This document shows, piece after piece, positions 22,840-36,000 of a stretch of 64,000 bases of DNA. The stretch covers positions 682,001 to 746,000 of the forward strand of contig JAHRHY010000012.1 in the NCBI GenBank assembly GCA_019671135.1, given 5' to 3'. A program made the translations under genes and the position numbers. Source of the DNA: Linnemannia hyalina. Its lineage: Eukaryota; Mortierellomycota; Mortierellomycetes; Mortierellales; Mortierellaceae. The notes under the pieces were generated by a model, which was given only the letters and a program-made list of their open reading frames with translations, searched no databases and was not told the origin of the DNA. Every line of letters begins with the position of its first letter. Position 1 is the stretch's first letter.

Positions 22840-22897
22840 ACCGTTCACCATTTTCGACTCGACTCTCACCCCCGATTCTCATCCGACCCAGTCAACC

Positions 22898-23647
22898 ATG
22901 CTTTGTTCAGTACTACGATCAATGTGTCCAATTACAAATACAACAACTTCGCCTCTTCAACCATCTCCGCCAAGCAGATTCTCTTATTCCTCTTCCCTCA
23001 AAGACACTATCCAAGTACTTTCTCCTCCTCCATCGCCCACCATGTCGTCGACTCTGTCCTCTTCGCCCTCTTCGCGTTCTTCGCCCAAGATCTCTTCTTC
23101 CTGCCCTTCGACTTTTTCCATGCCAATGCCTGCCTCTATCTCACCCCCGGGCTCTCCGCCCTCGCCCACCATGAGTGTCGACAGCATCCACGGCCACAAC
23201 ACCCTTCGTCTCAACTCTCCCCTGCAACTGGATCAGCTGCGCAGGATCAAGGTTATGATTGTCGACGACAACTCGATCAACCTCTCCATCCTCTCGCGCA
23301 TGCTCGAAAAGCACTTTACCGACATTGTCCAGTTGACGGTCATCACGACCTCTGGTGTCGAGGCCCTCCAGAGGCTCGCCTCAGAAGAGTTCGACCTCAT
23401 CCTCATGGACATTGACATGCCTGTCCTCACCGGCGTCCAGACCACTATTGCCATTCGCCAGAACACTTCTGAGTCCCCTATTCTCGAGCACAACCAGAAC
23501 GTGGCCATCATTGCTGTCACGACCAGCGATGGCGCAGAGCAGCGGGAGCTCTATCGACAGGTCGGGATGTCCGACTGTGTCAGCAAGCCTATTGATCCCT
23601 CCAAGCTGCGCTCAGCTATCGAAGGCGCAATGAAGGCGAGTGGATAA
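22898..23647 (+). CDS. Stand-alone response regulator receiver (REC) protein
   Basis: A single exon of 249 residues. The first 100 residues are Ser/Pro-rich and disordered-looking (SPPPSP, SSPSSRSSP, SPPGSPPSP), with many potential proline-directed phosphorylation sites. A complete receiver domain follows (about 105-247): RIKVMIVDDN carries the acidic pair Asp113/Asp114, LILMDIDMP carries the phosphoacceptor Asp161, VTTSDG supplies the Thr/Ser switch, and VSKPID carries Lys220. No DNA-binding or kinase domain follows, so it is a REC-only protein that must act by protein contact, in the manner of Ssk1/Mcs4-like outputs of fungal phosphorelays. An earlier start within the same frame is not evident, and Met49 (SPTMSS) is a possible alternative start. 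It stands alone between two multi-kilobase gene-poor regions. Confidence 0.93.
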   Translation: MLCSVLRSMCPITNTTTSPLQPSPPSRFSYSSSLKDTIQVLSPPPSPTMSSTLSSSPSSRSSPKISSSCPSTFSMPMPASISPPGSPPSPTMSVDSIHGHNTLRLNSPLQLDQLRRIKVMIVDDNSINLSILSRMLEKHFTDIVQLTVITTSGVEALQRLASEEFDLILMDIDMPVLTGVQTTIAIRQNTSESPILEHNQNVAIIAVTTSDGAEQRELYRQVGMSDCVSKPIDPSKLRSAIEGAMKASG

Positions 23648-25970
23648 ATCACCACCCATCTCGACTCGAGTGATATTTGTCCCTCCCTTTTCCGATCCTG
23701 CCAAGTTCACTTTGCAGGAAGACAAGAAAAAGGACTAGAGAAAAAAACATCCTGGCCAGGAACGACCATGTTACACTGTCTTTTTTCCTTCCTCCAACAA
23801 CAAACCCTTGTCCTTGTACCAACCCAACCCAACTTGTATATAGTATCATATTATTCATTGTAAACTAGGATCTTGTAATATAAAAAACGTAATATACCCG
23901 CTCTTCATTATGAGTTTGAAATATGACAGGGGGAGATGGATGTAAGGGACGGCATGAACTGCTGATTCCCGAGAACAATTGCCAAAGGAGTGAGAGAGAG
24001 GAGCAGGTTGAGGGGTATTGTTTTGGAGACTAACAAAAAAAAGGCGCGTGTATTTGTGTAGACGATCTGTTGTCATTCTGAGAAAAAATAAACTAAAAGA
24101 GTAACTTGTCATGCAAGATATAACCCAAAATTGCGGGATCGCGCAAAAGCGCAACAAAGGGAGTGACTACGACAAGGGACAAGAGAGGCATGGATAGGAA
24201 ATCCTAATCGTTGACCGATGTGAGTGGTGTGTCTTCTCAGATTCGATACAGACGACTCTTTTCTTTAATCCTCTGTATCCCGGGTCAGTTTGAAGAGGAA
24301 GGGCATTGAGCACATCATTATCATCATCACATCAGGTACAAAGTTTCTTATGATACTATGATACAGAAACAGAAGGTTAAATTGAAAGGGAGAGACCCAC
24401 CGCACCCACTTCATCCAGGACAAGGATTTCTTTATGGTGTTCTATCTAATGACCCATGCTGTTGTGTTTACGCACATCTTGTGTCTAATTACCAACCGCG
24501 TGTGCGGTCATTTGTGGACATGGTAAATTGCCTTTCACCTACAGTACGATCCTTTGAATGATCGAATAAGGAAAGAAGAAAGAAGCAACGAGGAGGACCT
24601 GTTCTTTAAAGGAAGAAGAAAGGATGGAGAAGAGGATCATTCGACGGACGGTGTGCTTGTCCTTGAGGAGACTGAACGCCTCCTCCATTGCGGATCAACG
24701 ACTCTCTGTTCCTCATGTTTCTTTCGCATTTTCTCTTCTCTCTCCTCCCACATGTACTTTCCGCCGGAAAACTAAATGAACCATTCATCCCATCCTGTGT
24801 AACAGCAGGAGTCAGTCAATGAGAAAGAGAGGGGGACATTTGATTTAAGAGGGTCACACCAAGAGACACAGGACACAAAGGCCAAGGGGAAAAGGAACGC
24901 GGGAGTTGTGCATCAATGAAACTCAACTCGCTTCTTAAAACACCTCATTAGCAACCCATGAATGAAATTCCGTGCTAGCCAGCTAGGTCAGGGCCACATC
25001 CACCTTCGAATCAGGACGCGCGCGCTCAGCCTCGGCAATGAAAGTGTGGATTTTTTACAGTCCAAAAATACGCGAAATGCGCTATTGAGTGTGTGCCACC
25101 TTATTTTCCCTCTCCCTTCCTTACAACTGGGTTTGCTCACTTGGACAAAACCGCTTCTCCCACCCTCTTCCTGGTTAGGTCGCAAACTTTTTTCTTGTTT
25201 GTTTGTGTTGATGGATATGAAAGTGTTTGTACTCTCCGCAGATAATTCTTCTAGCTGGATATTTTTTCGACGCGTCGAGGATTTGACTCTAATTGTTTTC
25301 ACTATCGACTTGTTCCTTTTTTTTTTTTGCACTCGCGTAGCCTTTTCGCTCTCTGATCCACTTTCATTCTTTCAGTTCAGTCCATTGTTCAAGGACGGAG
25401 ACATCATCATGACATACGCAAACAGAAAAGGGAACTAAGATTCTATGGAAAAAAAACCACCGCCTCCGCTAAAGAAAGTTTGTGCTGTGAATGTCGCCCA
25501 TCATGAAGGAACCAACAAAAACTAAACGTGGAAATTACGGTTCATAGACAGGGCAAAGTGAGGAAGAAAGCAAGGATAAGAACGGGGTAATAAAGAGAGG
25601 AGAGCAAAGAAAATAATCGCCGTCCAATTTCTATTCTTTGTAAGAGATATGGTTGAGAATAGTGAGTGAAAGATCGAACCTTACTTGGTTTCGTCTCCAT
25701 CCAAACAGATGCATTACCATCCCCTTCTTGATTCATGCAACATATAGATTTCCTTTGATAAGGAGAGGGAGAGGAAGGAGAAGAAGAGGAGGGTAGGAGA
25801 GATCGCGAATGCAATTGACTTTGGCTAGAGCATGGGAGTCGATCGAATTGACTTGATTAGGGATCGCAAGGGAAAAAGTTGCATTGCCTAAAAAGACCAC
25901 ATAATGACTTTCGTGACATCACACTCAGCGCGGACGAGTGGCGGGGAAAGGGGAACGCGATAAAGCGATA

Positions 25971-26009
25971 AAGAGAGAGAGAGAGAGGGAGAGAGAGAGA
26001 GGAGGGGGG
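25971..26009 (+). repeat. (GA)n microsatellite
   Basis: Runs of GAGAGAGAGA with single G interruptions, followed by a G-rich block, in gene-free DNA. Confidence 0.85.
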
Positions 26010-27295
26010 GAGAGTAAGGGTGAATGAACGTGCATGTGCGATAGTTTTCCAAAGTATTTTCGAACGATACGTAACGTCTCAAGAAAACTATTTGCACGAG
26101 CGTTTTTTCTAATATCCATGAGAGCATAAAAATTGCGCGTTTCCGTTATCTCTCGTCTCGAGGTGTCAAATTCGAGGTAGTGGGTCCATGTCGTGTTCAA
26201 GATATATCCCTCCTGCCTACACTAACTACTTCGCCTGTCTCCCTTCATGTTTCCAGTTTTGATTGTTTTTGTCTGCCTCATCATCCTGTATATCCAATCT
26301 CTCCTACACGCTCGATCGCCCGATCTCTATTGCATTGAGACAATACGAACTCGCCTCACACAATGTCTACGATTTCCGCATTGCAAAGTCTCGCATAAAT
26401 CAGCATTCTCTTACGAAATGAAACACAAAATGGTATCGCATAGCAGTAGAATCTGCAACTAGCATTGGTAAAGAAGCGAATGAGTTGGAGAGTCTGTTCT
26501 TTTTTCCAAAAGCGCACAAACCAGCCTACCCCGGAGATGAAGTGGAGTGAAGGGCTGAACACCAGATCCTCATTGGTTCACCCATTCGACAACAAATCAA
26601 AGAACATTTGACGGATTAGCCAAGTAAGCAAAACAAAGCTAGCACAGACAACCTAGAAGGAATGAATAGGGAGAAAGGGCTTTTCTACGAGGACACCAAT
26701 CGCGCCTCAACCGTCAATTTCTCTCCCCAAGACTATAAAAAAATCAACAATATGCCGCTCCTTTGCTGAGTCCCTGTAATGAATCTTTTCTTTCTCCGGT
26801 TCGTTCAAGAAACACAGGAAACCTGAGAACATTTCACACAAATGCCCACAACATTACCTAGGTTCAAAAAAATGTCCCTGGAAAGGGTAAGAGCGAAAAT
26901 GTCCCAGGAAGGGCAAGAGCGAGTTGGTCGCACCAATTGAGAATTATAGTAATGCATGGAATGCGCGGGTGAAAAAACGGCGAACAGGCCAAAAATAGGT
27001 GTAGGATAGACTGTATGTGCCAACCCTACCGACTGCCCACTAAAAACGCCGCGGCCACTCAAGATAAGACGCTCGTCCTGTGGCGAATATAGGCTCCATC
27101 CAGACTGACGCTCGAAAAATCAATTGACCCTTGGGACGCCTCGTTTCTAAAGTAAGCGATTGAGTGTTTTTTTCATCATTTTGCTTGACAAGTCGCCTCG
27201 CGGGCTTCTTGGATCGCTCACCTATCTTTGCCAGGTGTGTAATGGGGTTTCTTGCCATTCAATATTATATCATTTATAAAGCAAAATACCATGGA

Positions 27296-27320
27296 CTCTC
27301 TCTCTCTCTCTCTCTCTCTC
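27296..27320 (+). repeat. (CT)n microsatellite, 25 bp
   Basis: Perfect alternating CT run of 25 bases in gene-free DNA about 1 kb upstream of the transcription-factor gene. Confidence 0.9.
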
Positions 27321-28299
27321 ATCTCTTCCGCCACGAGTCAGTGACAAAAACTGAAGAGCTCTGATGGTAGGGACCTTTGCAAGGAAACAGCCCTATTGTA
27401 AACACGAAAGCGGGCCATGGTACTCGTGACACTTTGCGGATAATGGCGCCCCAATCTTTCACCCTAAGAGCATTGACAATCAACAGAAGGTCGATCCTAT
27501 CCAGGCACCATCGCCATCACACTCTGCCTTGACTCGTCTTGATATGATCCCAGGCACCATCACTGATCACCTTGTCTATCTCGCTGATAGAGCAGAGATA
27601 ATCTTTGATAAAAAACGGTCGTCGTGCAAGTGAGAAAAAACCCCACAGCCACTCTTTTTCACTCCTCTTCCAGGTCGAATGAATGCCTCTGGTGAAAACA
27701 ATTGCGAAAATAACAGGGAGGGACGAACAATCTGCGAAGCGGTCCCTTTGAGATGGTATCAAGGGGTAGAAAGAGAATAAGGCAGTTGATAGATGGATTG
27801 GAGCAAAAGCATGCAGAAGTCCTTAGCGTTTAGCACAGTATATGTAAAGCGCAGCAGCCACTTAAAAAAAATTGGCTGTTCTGTCGAAAAAGGAAAATGA
27901 TTCGAAAAGGGTCCATCTTCATCCTACATAAACCAGCATTGCAGCACGCTTTGGTCAACACCCTTTTGCATTAGAATCAACAACCACTCTTGAACGGTTA
28001 CCTGTAGGAACCTTACTCTCACATTGCCAGCCTACGTACCCCAGGTAGGCATTCTTCTCCGGATGGCCGACACCCTGACATGCTAAGCAACGGGCGACTT
28101 AAAATGTAGAGCAAGAGTGAAAAGTAACTGCTGAACCACAGGCAGGCGATGAGGACGTAAAACACCTACAACCTCTCTTCTCATTCAAGGAAGTTCTGGG
28201 CGCTTTAGTTGCTACTTAATTCCTGAAAACTCACTCTTCTCGACTGTTTTCGCAGTAGGATATCAATAGAATTTGTCCTGGAGGACATAACTGAGGATC

Positions 28300-31200
28300 A
28301 TGGATACCCCCACAGCAGACAACTCGGTAGTGGACAACCCAACAATCGACGTCTCATCGGTCCCACAGAAACCCAAAAAGAAAAAGTCGTCGGGCATCCT
28401 TGGATGCGATCAGTGTCGAAGGAGAAAGGTATTTGCATTCTTCTTGGATCTAGCCCCCTGGGCTTGACTGACGTTTTTACGACTCACAACATCCCACATA
28501 ATATTATTTCCATTACCGACGACTACGACAGCCCACTAAAGACGCCTTTTAGCAAGAACAACAAAAAAAAAACTGACATGTTTTTTCCTCCTCATTGGGG
28601 ACTCTTTGGTGCCGCTTTTTCTGTCGATATAGACAAAGTGTGACCAGGCGAAACCGACGTGTGGACCATGTATTCATGCAGGACTCATGGAGTGTACATC
28701 TCTACTCGGCAAACCCCCACCACCTAAGCGAAAGAAGGCACAAACCGAAGTCGGGATCCTGGAGGCACGTTTGGAGAGCATCGAGTCGGCATATTCGGAA
28801 CGTCTCCGTCATATGGAATCGTTGCTGAACAAGGTTTTGCCTGCATCGCAGGTGCAGGAATTGATCCATGGAAATCTCGGCTCAGGCTCATCTTCAGTTC
28901 AGGCAACAACCACAACAACAACAACAAAGTCTAAGGAAACGACGTCGACCCACTACCAGCGACAGGGACCAGCAGGAGTCGTATCAACTGACAGCGACTT
29001 TGCGAATGTTAATTCTCCAAGGGAGAGTCTGCTCTCGTTCGTACCCTATTCAGACCAAGACTCTATGTCAAGGGTGAGTGGACAGGAACAACGAAGTTAT
29101 GGACACTGCTGTCAACATGGATCCATTTGTCTGACGTTGAGGTCTTCGTTCTGGACAATTTTTCTCCAATAGACGCCTGACCCACCAGTCATACCATCTT
29201 ACTCTCGAGCATTAAGGGACAACCTCAACATTCTGGAACCTAAGCAGTCGCCACGACAGGAACCTGTCGGCAGCAGCAAGCTATCGCAGGTACATTCTTT
29301 GTTTAACAACCAAGGACTTCTCCTTCTTGCATTACTCGTGTATTATTAACACTGTTTTTTCTCATATTTCATATAGCATGTGGCACCTTCTCAATCATCG
29401 GCCTCACCAAATGCACCCGCCTTCACGTCACCCGATAGTTTTCCTCTGGACGAAAGCGGAAGTGATGATAGCAGCGACTTCGACGAACTAGCAGCAACCA
29501 TGGACAAACTGCGACTTTTCGACGCCTCGTTCTATTTCGGGAAAGGCACCATGATGTTCTCACACACGGACACGGAGAAGTTTTGGGACGAGGAGATCTC
29601 CTTTGACGTCCACGAGGCTCCCGACATCGATATTCCACCAGAGGCGCTAGTCATGCCACCAGTGGATGTGATCGACGCTCTCTTCGACATTTACTACTCG
29701 GTGAGGAACTCTCTGGTTTCTATGAAAGCCTATTTACGTACCAGGCTTTTATACTAACAACACAATGGGATCTACTTTGTGTCATTTGTAGCATTACTAT
29801 GTCTTTATGCCGATGATCCAAAAGGCTGCCCTCCTGCAAGCTCTCGAGGACCGTCATGAGCCCCAGAGTATCTTCCTTTTGAACAGTGTCTTCATGGCGG
29901 CGGCTGTTACCGGAGAATGCACCCATCCATCATGCTATTCCATAGTCGGAGACATTCTGTCAATGGGGACACCATTTTTCGAGAGGGCAAGATTGGTACT
30001 GGACTATTGTCTCGGAGTCCCTAGAGTGTCGACAGTTCAGGGACTCATGATGCTTTCGCAGTACCCCAAGATTGTCGGAATAGGACACCACTTTATCCAG
30101 CAGGCTATTCTGATGGCCATGGAACTGGGGTTACACAGGAAATGCGATCGCTGGATTCCCGACAAACAAGTTCAAGAAACGAGGAAGAGGGTCTTCTGGT
30201 GTGTCTATGCACAGGACAGCTCTACCGCAAGTGTGACAGGGCGGCGACCTTTGATCGACAACAGCGAAATTGACGTGCCCTTAGTGGATCCAAATGCAAC
30301 CGAGGGCGAGCTTGAGTACTCCAACACTCTCTTCCTGCTTCATCTCTGCAAGCTCTGGCGGATATACAGGAACGTCAAGCAGTTTGTCTTTAACGCAGAG
30401 GACATTCAGGGGATGGCATCAGGACCAGGGAGTCTACCCAAGAACTACGAGCAGCAATTGATTCAGTGGCAGCTTCAGTTACCAGCAGCACTGCGATTCA
30501 GCTTCGAGTTGGACCCAGGTGATCCCTTGGCGAAGTACAATGCCCGCGCTGGTAAGTTTCATTGGAGTCTATTTCGATGTTAATGGGTCGAGGACGACGA
30601 CAAGATCGGGACACTGTTATTAATATCGTACATGTGTTGCATGCTCTTAACAGGTATCGCTCAGATGTTGTACGAGTCCACACTTATCTTGCTTCACAAG
30701 CCATTCATGTCGTCATCATCGGATTCATCCACACGCGTAGCCTCTCGGTCACTGGATATTTGTATGAAGGCGGCTTCAAAGATCACTTCGATTGTAAAGA
30801 CCCTCGTCAATACATTCACCAAGACGTATCAGATCACAGGAATCGGAGAGTGTGCAATTGTGAACGCGATGAGGATCCTGGCGATGTGTATCAAGTCGCC
30901 CGAGCCCAACATCCGCCTAGGCGCAAAGGATGACTTTGACTTTTTGATTCGGTTCTTCCGGGAGTTCTACGCGTCCCCACAAGTGATTATCGACAAGGAC
31001 TTGTTCAACTGCATCATGACGTTCTTTGACGAGTTCATGCACAGCGTCAGTGGAGTGAGCGAGTCGACCGTGCACATCTGTGCTTCTGCCATCAAGAGCA
31101 TGGCGATCGCCAAAAGGAACAAGATTGCCCTGCGACGGACATCAACTGATGGCCAGGAGCCTCAACGGCCTTTAACAGCTGGCAGCGACGCCAGGAATTT

Positions 31201-32392
31201 GAGTCGCTTGGTTAAGATTGGCCGAGAGGAGCGCGCAAGAACCAGGGCCTATTCACCCTCATCGCAATCATCTAAGGGATCAAAGACTGGATCTGGCGGA
31301 CACAGGAAACGGCACAGCCACATGCCGCACGAGGAACCCCATCGTTCCGGCACAAGCCTCTTCACGCCGCTCACTCAGGAGAACCACGATGGGTTCATGT
31401 CAACCTCGGATCCAATGAACGCTGACCCGCAGGAGAGTTCAGAGATGTACCAGAATTGGGGCAAGGTCCAAAAGGTCTGCCAGCATGTGAGCCCCTTCGG
31501 AGGACCTGCGGTGATGGAAAGTCTCAGTCAGTACCAAACATCATCCGCCATTCTCAGCCAACCTCCCAACAGCAGCGCGATCCCCCAGACCGCCCATCTT
31601 TCGGATCCAGCAGATGACGTCTTCCAGGTCTATCATCCACAACAGCAACAACAACAACAGCAAGAGCAGGATCAGCACAACCAGCAACATCGTCAACAGC
31701 ATGAAGAGTACCAACTGCAGCTGCAGCAACACAAACATCAGCTGACTCAGCAACAACTGCAGCAACAATTATTCCTGCAGCATCAACAACGGCAGCAGGT
31801 TGCGCTAGAACAGCAAGGCCAGATGGATCGGTCCCAGGGACTTTTTGACGGTTCAGCGAACCAACCTGCACCGACGTTTGATGTGCTCACTCCGTCCTTC
31901 TGGAGCGACTTTATGGGAGTTGATGGGATGACGAATACAGTCCCTCGCGCTTTGGAGCAGAGTGTGCTTTTGGGAGGCCCAACGATACCGTCTGGATTAT
32001 TTGATGTGATGAGCGCACCCACCGCAAACCCCGATGACTTGTACGGGACTCTCAGCGCCCAGCATCTACAGCATTCGGCAGAGCAGCAACATCGGCCAAT
32101 ATCACTGGGAGGCATTTCAGCACAGATGAAGCCGGACTCGCGCGAAAAGTCGATAGGAGAGGCAGATGACAACTTGAGCACTGACCACATTCAGGCGCTG
32201 TTGGAACAAACGCTCGCGGGCGATACCCAACCCAACCATCCAAATATTCCCCAATCCGGCCCCAGTATGACTCAACACCCACACCAGCATCCACACCCAC
32301 AGCAGCATAATCATAACCATAATCACAACCATCACAACCACTTCCATAACAACCGCAACGCCCCTTCCTCCTTCCCACACATCTTCAGTTAG
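28300..32392 (+). CDS. Zn2Cys6 fungal transcription factor with fungal_trans domain and Q/H/N-rich tail
   Basis: Six exons (28300-28428, 28633-29073, 29173-29289, 29377-29700, 29792-30551, 30654-32392) splice in frame to 1169 residues. The zinc cluster (36-64) is complete: CDQCRRRK, then TKC, then TCGPC and a final Cys, with spacing C-2-C-6-C-6-C-2-C-7-C. The first intron interrupts it after RRRK. A lysine patch (PKKKKSS) just before could be a nuclear signal. A coiled-coil-like linker follows (ILEARLESIESAYSERLRHM). The middle homology region (about 338-650) contains FMPMIQKAALLQAL, AILMAMELGLHRKCDRW and KRVFWCVYAQDSSTA, typical of PF04082. The last 550 residues are Ser-rich, then have a poly-Q block (about 995-1060) and an HNHNHNHH-type end, likely activation or condensate-forming sequence. 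Target genes are unknown. AATAAA lies at 32397. Confidence 0.94.
31642..31800 (+). repeat. CAG/CAA (polyglutamine) repeat region inside the transcription factor
   Basis: Mixed CAA/CAG codons encode eight consecutive Gln and then Q/H/L-rich sequence. The mixed codons make slippage-driven length change less likely than in a pure repeat. A second, His/Asn repeat follows at about 32278-32352. Confidence 0.85.
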
Positions 32393-33008
32393 ATCCAATA
32401 AACCATTTTTTCATTGCGACGCGACTTTTTTTATTATATTTTGCCACCAAAGCCACTTCCTCCAAAAAAATCGCGACACTTGTTTGTTTTTCTCCCCGAC
32501 CTCTGCTGAGTACTTTGCGTTGATTCCTTCCTTCTTCTTGCTCTCTCGCACTGCACACTTTCCTCTCAGACACCTTCGACCCACACAACCAACAACACCT
32601 TCACGACGCACACGCACACACACTCTCCCTTTCTTAGACACACCCGCTTTCTGTACAGTTACCTTCCATCAACGCCCTCTAACTCAACTTTCAGACCATT
32701 GCGTGATGCTGTCAATACCAGCACCAGGTACACAACACACCTTCACACTGCCTGGTCGAATGAGTCTCATCACAACAACTTCAGTACCACCAGCACCAGC
32801 ATTGGAGAAACGCCACCACCAACCTAACCCCTCACTTTTCCTCTCTTTACTGTTCATTGCTGTCCTCTTGCTTTCGCTATTGTTAATACAGGGTAAGACT
32901 TCATGCCGATGTTTTTCATATGCCAACGTAGTGGTACATTCCTCCCCTGGAAACATCAGGAGCTAGCAGTCCTTGGAGATCATTAACTAAGCTATCCTCT
33001 TTTTTTTC
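32393..33008. other. Intergenic region upstream of the kinesin gene
   Basis: This is the 3' flank of the transcription factor (AATAAA at 32397) and then a C/T- and CA-rich promoter. An ATG at 32706 opens a short frame that could be an upstream ORF or 5'-UTR exon of the kinesin (CCAG|GTACAC nearby), but there is no support for it. Confidence 0.5.
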
Positions 33009-36000
33009 ATGGCTATCAACTCACAAAGGCTGTGGACAGGCGCCTCGGAACACGTCAAAGTATATGTCAGGGTGCGACCACCAAACGAACGAGAGCTGGC
33101 CTCAGACTCCTATTCTAGCAGTAGCCAAGGCGCCCATGGAAATACCACCGTTTCAGTGCTCCAGCCCAAGTAAGAAGTCTGTTCGATCCACTCGTTCGTT
33201 TTTCATCGCAGTAGCTGTTCGTGTGCAGTGCAAACTACTCTTTTTAACCGGTTAACAACTTTTGTTATTGTGAACAAATAGTCATGTTGCCATTGGCGCA
33301 GGGACGAAGAGCGACACTTTCACATATGATTGTGTAGGAGGCGAATCTACTTCTCAGGAGCAGGTCTTCCGGTACGAACCATTAATTTTGTCCGCAGTGT
33401 GAAAAGTGGATTTTCTAATGTTCTAGATTGTTGCGGAGCAGTTTGAGAACTAGCTTGGAGGTACTAATGTGCAAACGTGCTTACTGCTTGTCGCATTGTA
33501 CAGCGACGTAGGAAAGACAATCGTGGAGCAATGCGTCAAGGGCTACAACGGAGTAAGGACACATGATATCTCGTTCGTGGAGGTAATAGTTCAGCGTTAA
33601 CTCTAGGAATCAGGAACGATGTTTCTAACAATGCAACGTGTATCCCAATTCAATATTAGACCATTTTCGCATATGGGCAGACTGGAAGCGGCAAAACATA
33701 CACCATGCAAGGACCATCCAACATGACGAGTCTCGGCAAGCATGAGCACCGAGGCATTATCCCCCGGTGCTTGGAATATCGTATGTATCCCTGTTCAATG
33801 AGCGACGATTTTCGTTGCTTACTTGGGCAATGTGCAGAGCGAGCGATCATGATTACTTATCACGTCGTTTTGTCGCTGATTATAATAGTCTTTGATTTGA
33901 TCGCCAAAGAGGAACAAATGGTCAGCTCGGTCAAGTATCTATGCAAGGCCTCCTACATCGAAATGTAAGTGCAGGATCGCAGGATCACTCATGACATGGT
34001 GGTCCATCATTAGAACAGTGGCACAAGCTGACCTATTGCCATATTGGTCTACATTAGCTACAACGAGATGATCTACGACCTGCTCGACAACTCGACAACT
34101 GCCCGGGCAACACGAGAGGATATCAAGCGTGGCGTATATGTCGATGGAGTAACTGAAGAGTCCATTCACAACCCGGAAGACGCATACAAAGTAAATACTG
34201 GAATTGGAGTCGCGCTTTCGCTGGCAGGCAAAAGGAGGCATCTAGTTCAGGAATTAACGTGAATTCATATATCGATTTCCCTATAGTTGTTTGAACAAGG
34301 CGCCGCTAACCGACATGTCAGTGCTACCGCTATGAACCGCGAATCCAGTCGCTCGCATACAGTCCTGACACTCACTATTCAATCCATGGCACTCGTCGAT
34401 GGAATCAACCACATTCGAGAATCGCGATTCAACCTCGTGGACTTAGCAGGATCAGAGAGACAGAAACTGGCCAACACTGAGGGCCTTCGACTGAAGGAGG
34501 CTGGAAACATCAATAAGAGTCTGCTCTGCCTCGGCTCGGTCATCAATGCGCTCGGCGAAATTGCTGGAGGTCACTCCCGCCATGTGGTATGTTACGTCGA
34601 CAGAGATAGGATATGTTGTTATATATCAAATTCGGACTAGGAATATGGTCAAAGACTGACTCCGCTCCATTGTTACTCAGCATTACCGTGATAGCCGATT
34701 GACGTTTTTGCTGAAGGATTCGCTTGGAGGAAACTCGAATACCTTCATCGTCGCCAACGTCTCGCCTTCAGCACTTTGCTACCAGGAGAGTTTGAGCACA
34801 CTGCGTTTTGCCCAGCGTGCAAAGATGATCAAGAACAAGGTATGAATACGCCACAACGTCGGTGTACAATGATGTTGAAACAAAGCATTTCGCTATGCTA
34901 ATTACCTCACCTCTTCCTAATGGAATCTACTAGGCCGTTGTGAACGAGGATATCCAGGGGAACGTGAATGAACTGAGAGCAGAGATTCAAAGACTGAAGG
35001 CTGAGCTGGGATTGAAACAAGCCGCGGGCGGCAACAGTAAGTGATGCTCTAGTACTGTTTATCGTAGAAGACCCTGTGGCCAGTTGAAAAAGATGCCTCC
35101 TATACTGACAGCATCATGGTCTAATTCTCTAGATTTAGATACTAGTATGGCCAATATGCTCCTTGTGGAGACGCTAGCAAAACTTCGAGCTGAGCAGGAG
35201 GAGCATATGGCGATGGCGCAGAAGGGCTTCATGCTAGACGATGCCTGTAAGGCTAGAGAAAAGCAGATTCAATCCGCTCAATTGATCATCAAGTTCAAGG
35301 AGAGTGCATTGGTCTCGTACCGCAAGGGCGTGACAAGTGCAGCCATGGAAGCGGAGAAGGGTGCGCTCCAGGAAGAAGTGGCACAACTGCGAAAACAATT
35401 GGACTTTCACCCGGGTATGCTTTTGAATTACCTCGGATGGATTATGTACTATTCTGTATCAATTAGCTGCTGTTTGAAATGTGAATTATCTAACACGTTT
35501 TTTACTCTTATTTTTGTAGAGGTACTGAAGGTCAAGGCTGAAAACCTGAGTCTTCGAGGTAAATATTCATGTTCATATCACACGGCACTGTGTCTGCCAG
35601 CGCGACCTTTATTGACAGATAGGCTAACCTCATTGTACCTTCTACAGAGATGCTGGCCAAGCTCGAGAGATATCAGTCTGGTCTGGAAGATTTCGAGGAG
35701 AAGCAGAAGAAGGACAAGGAGTACCTCTACAACCTGTCCGGCAAAATCCTGGAGCTCGAGCACGAGAACGAAACCCTTCGGACCAAGCTTGGAAGCGCCA
35801 CACCTAAGGAGAACGAGGATGTTGACTTTGTCAGGATCGAAGGCATCGACGATCTTATGCAGGAATCGCCGCCCAAGATCCGTGACGCTGATAGACGATT
35901 CTCCAGCGATATGAAATCCTTGCTCCAGAGGGTAAACAAGAATAGAAAGGCTGAGTACCGTCGACTCTCTGGCAACTTTGGCAAGCCAGATCCCATGTTG

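Larger units (their letters stand above)
17119..22897. other. Large gene-poor region, about 5.8 kb
   Basis: I see no convincing gene in this stretch on either strand. The open frames are low complexity, driven by strand-asymmetric purine or pyrimidine tracts, with no recognisable domains and no exon series that joins into one. Contents include GCGGGAT x3 (17760-17780), GAGGAG runs (18385-18412), CCTT tetranucleotides (18657-18700), AGAAG repeats (21990-22018), A-rich tracts, and a long pyrimidine tract (22346-22479) just upstream of the response regulator. A non-coding RNA or long upstream regulatory region cannot be excluded. Confidence 0.55.
23648..28299. other. Large gene-poor region, about 4.65 kb
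   Basis: I see no gene I can support. The open frames are short and low complexity. Features include a (GA)n tract (25971-26009), a (CT)n tract (27296-27320), many homopolymeric A/T runs, and paired 14-17 bp near-repeats such as GTCCC(T)GGAAAGGG / GTCCCAGGAAGGG (26873-26912). The right end is the promoter of the Zn2Cys6 gene. Confidence 0.5.

Noticed and set aside
17119..28299. Transposon or virus-derived remnants in the gene-poor region
   Set aside because: No reverse transcriptase, transposase, integrase or terminal repeat could be recognised in either strand; only simple repeats are seen.
32484..32966. Plus-strand open frame just before the kinesin
   Set aside because: Low-complexity C/T-rich promoter translation. 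Possible 5'-UTR exon only.
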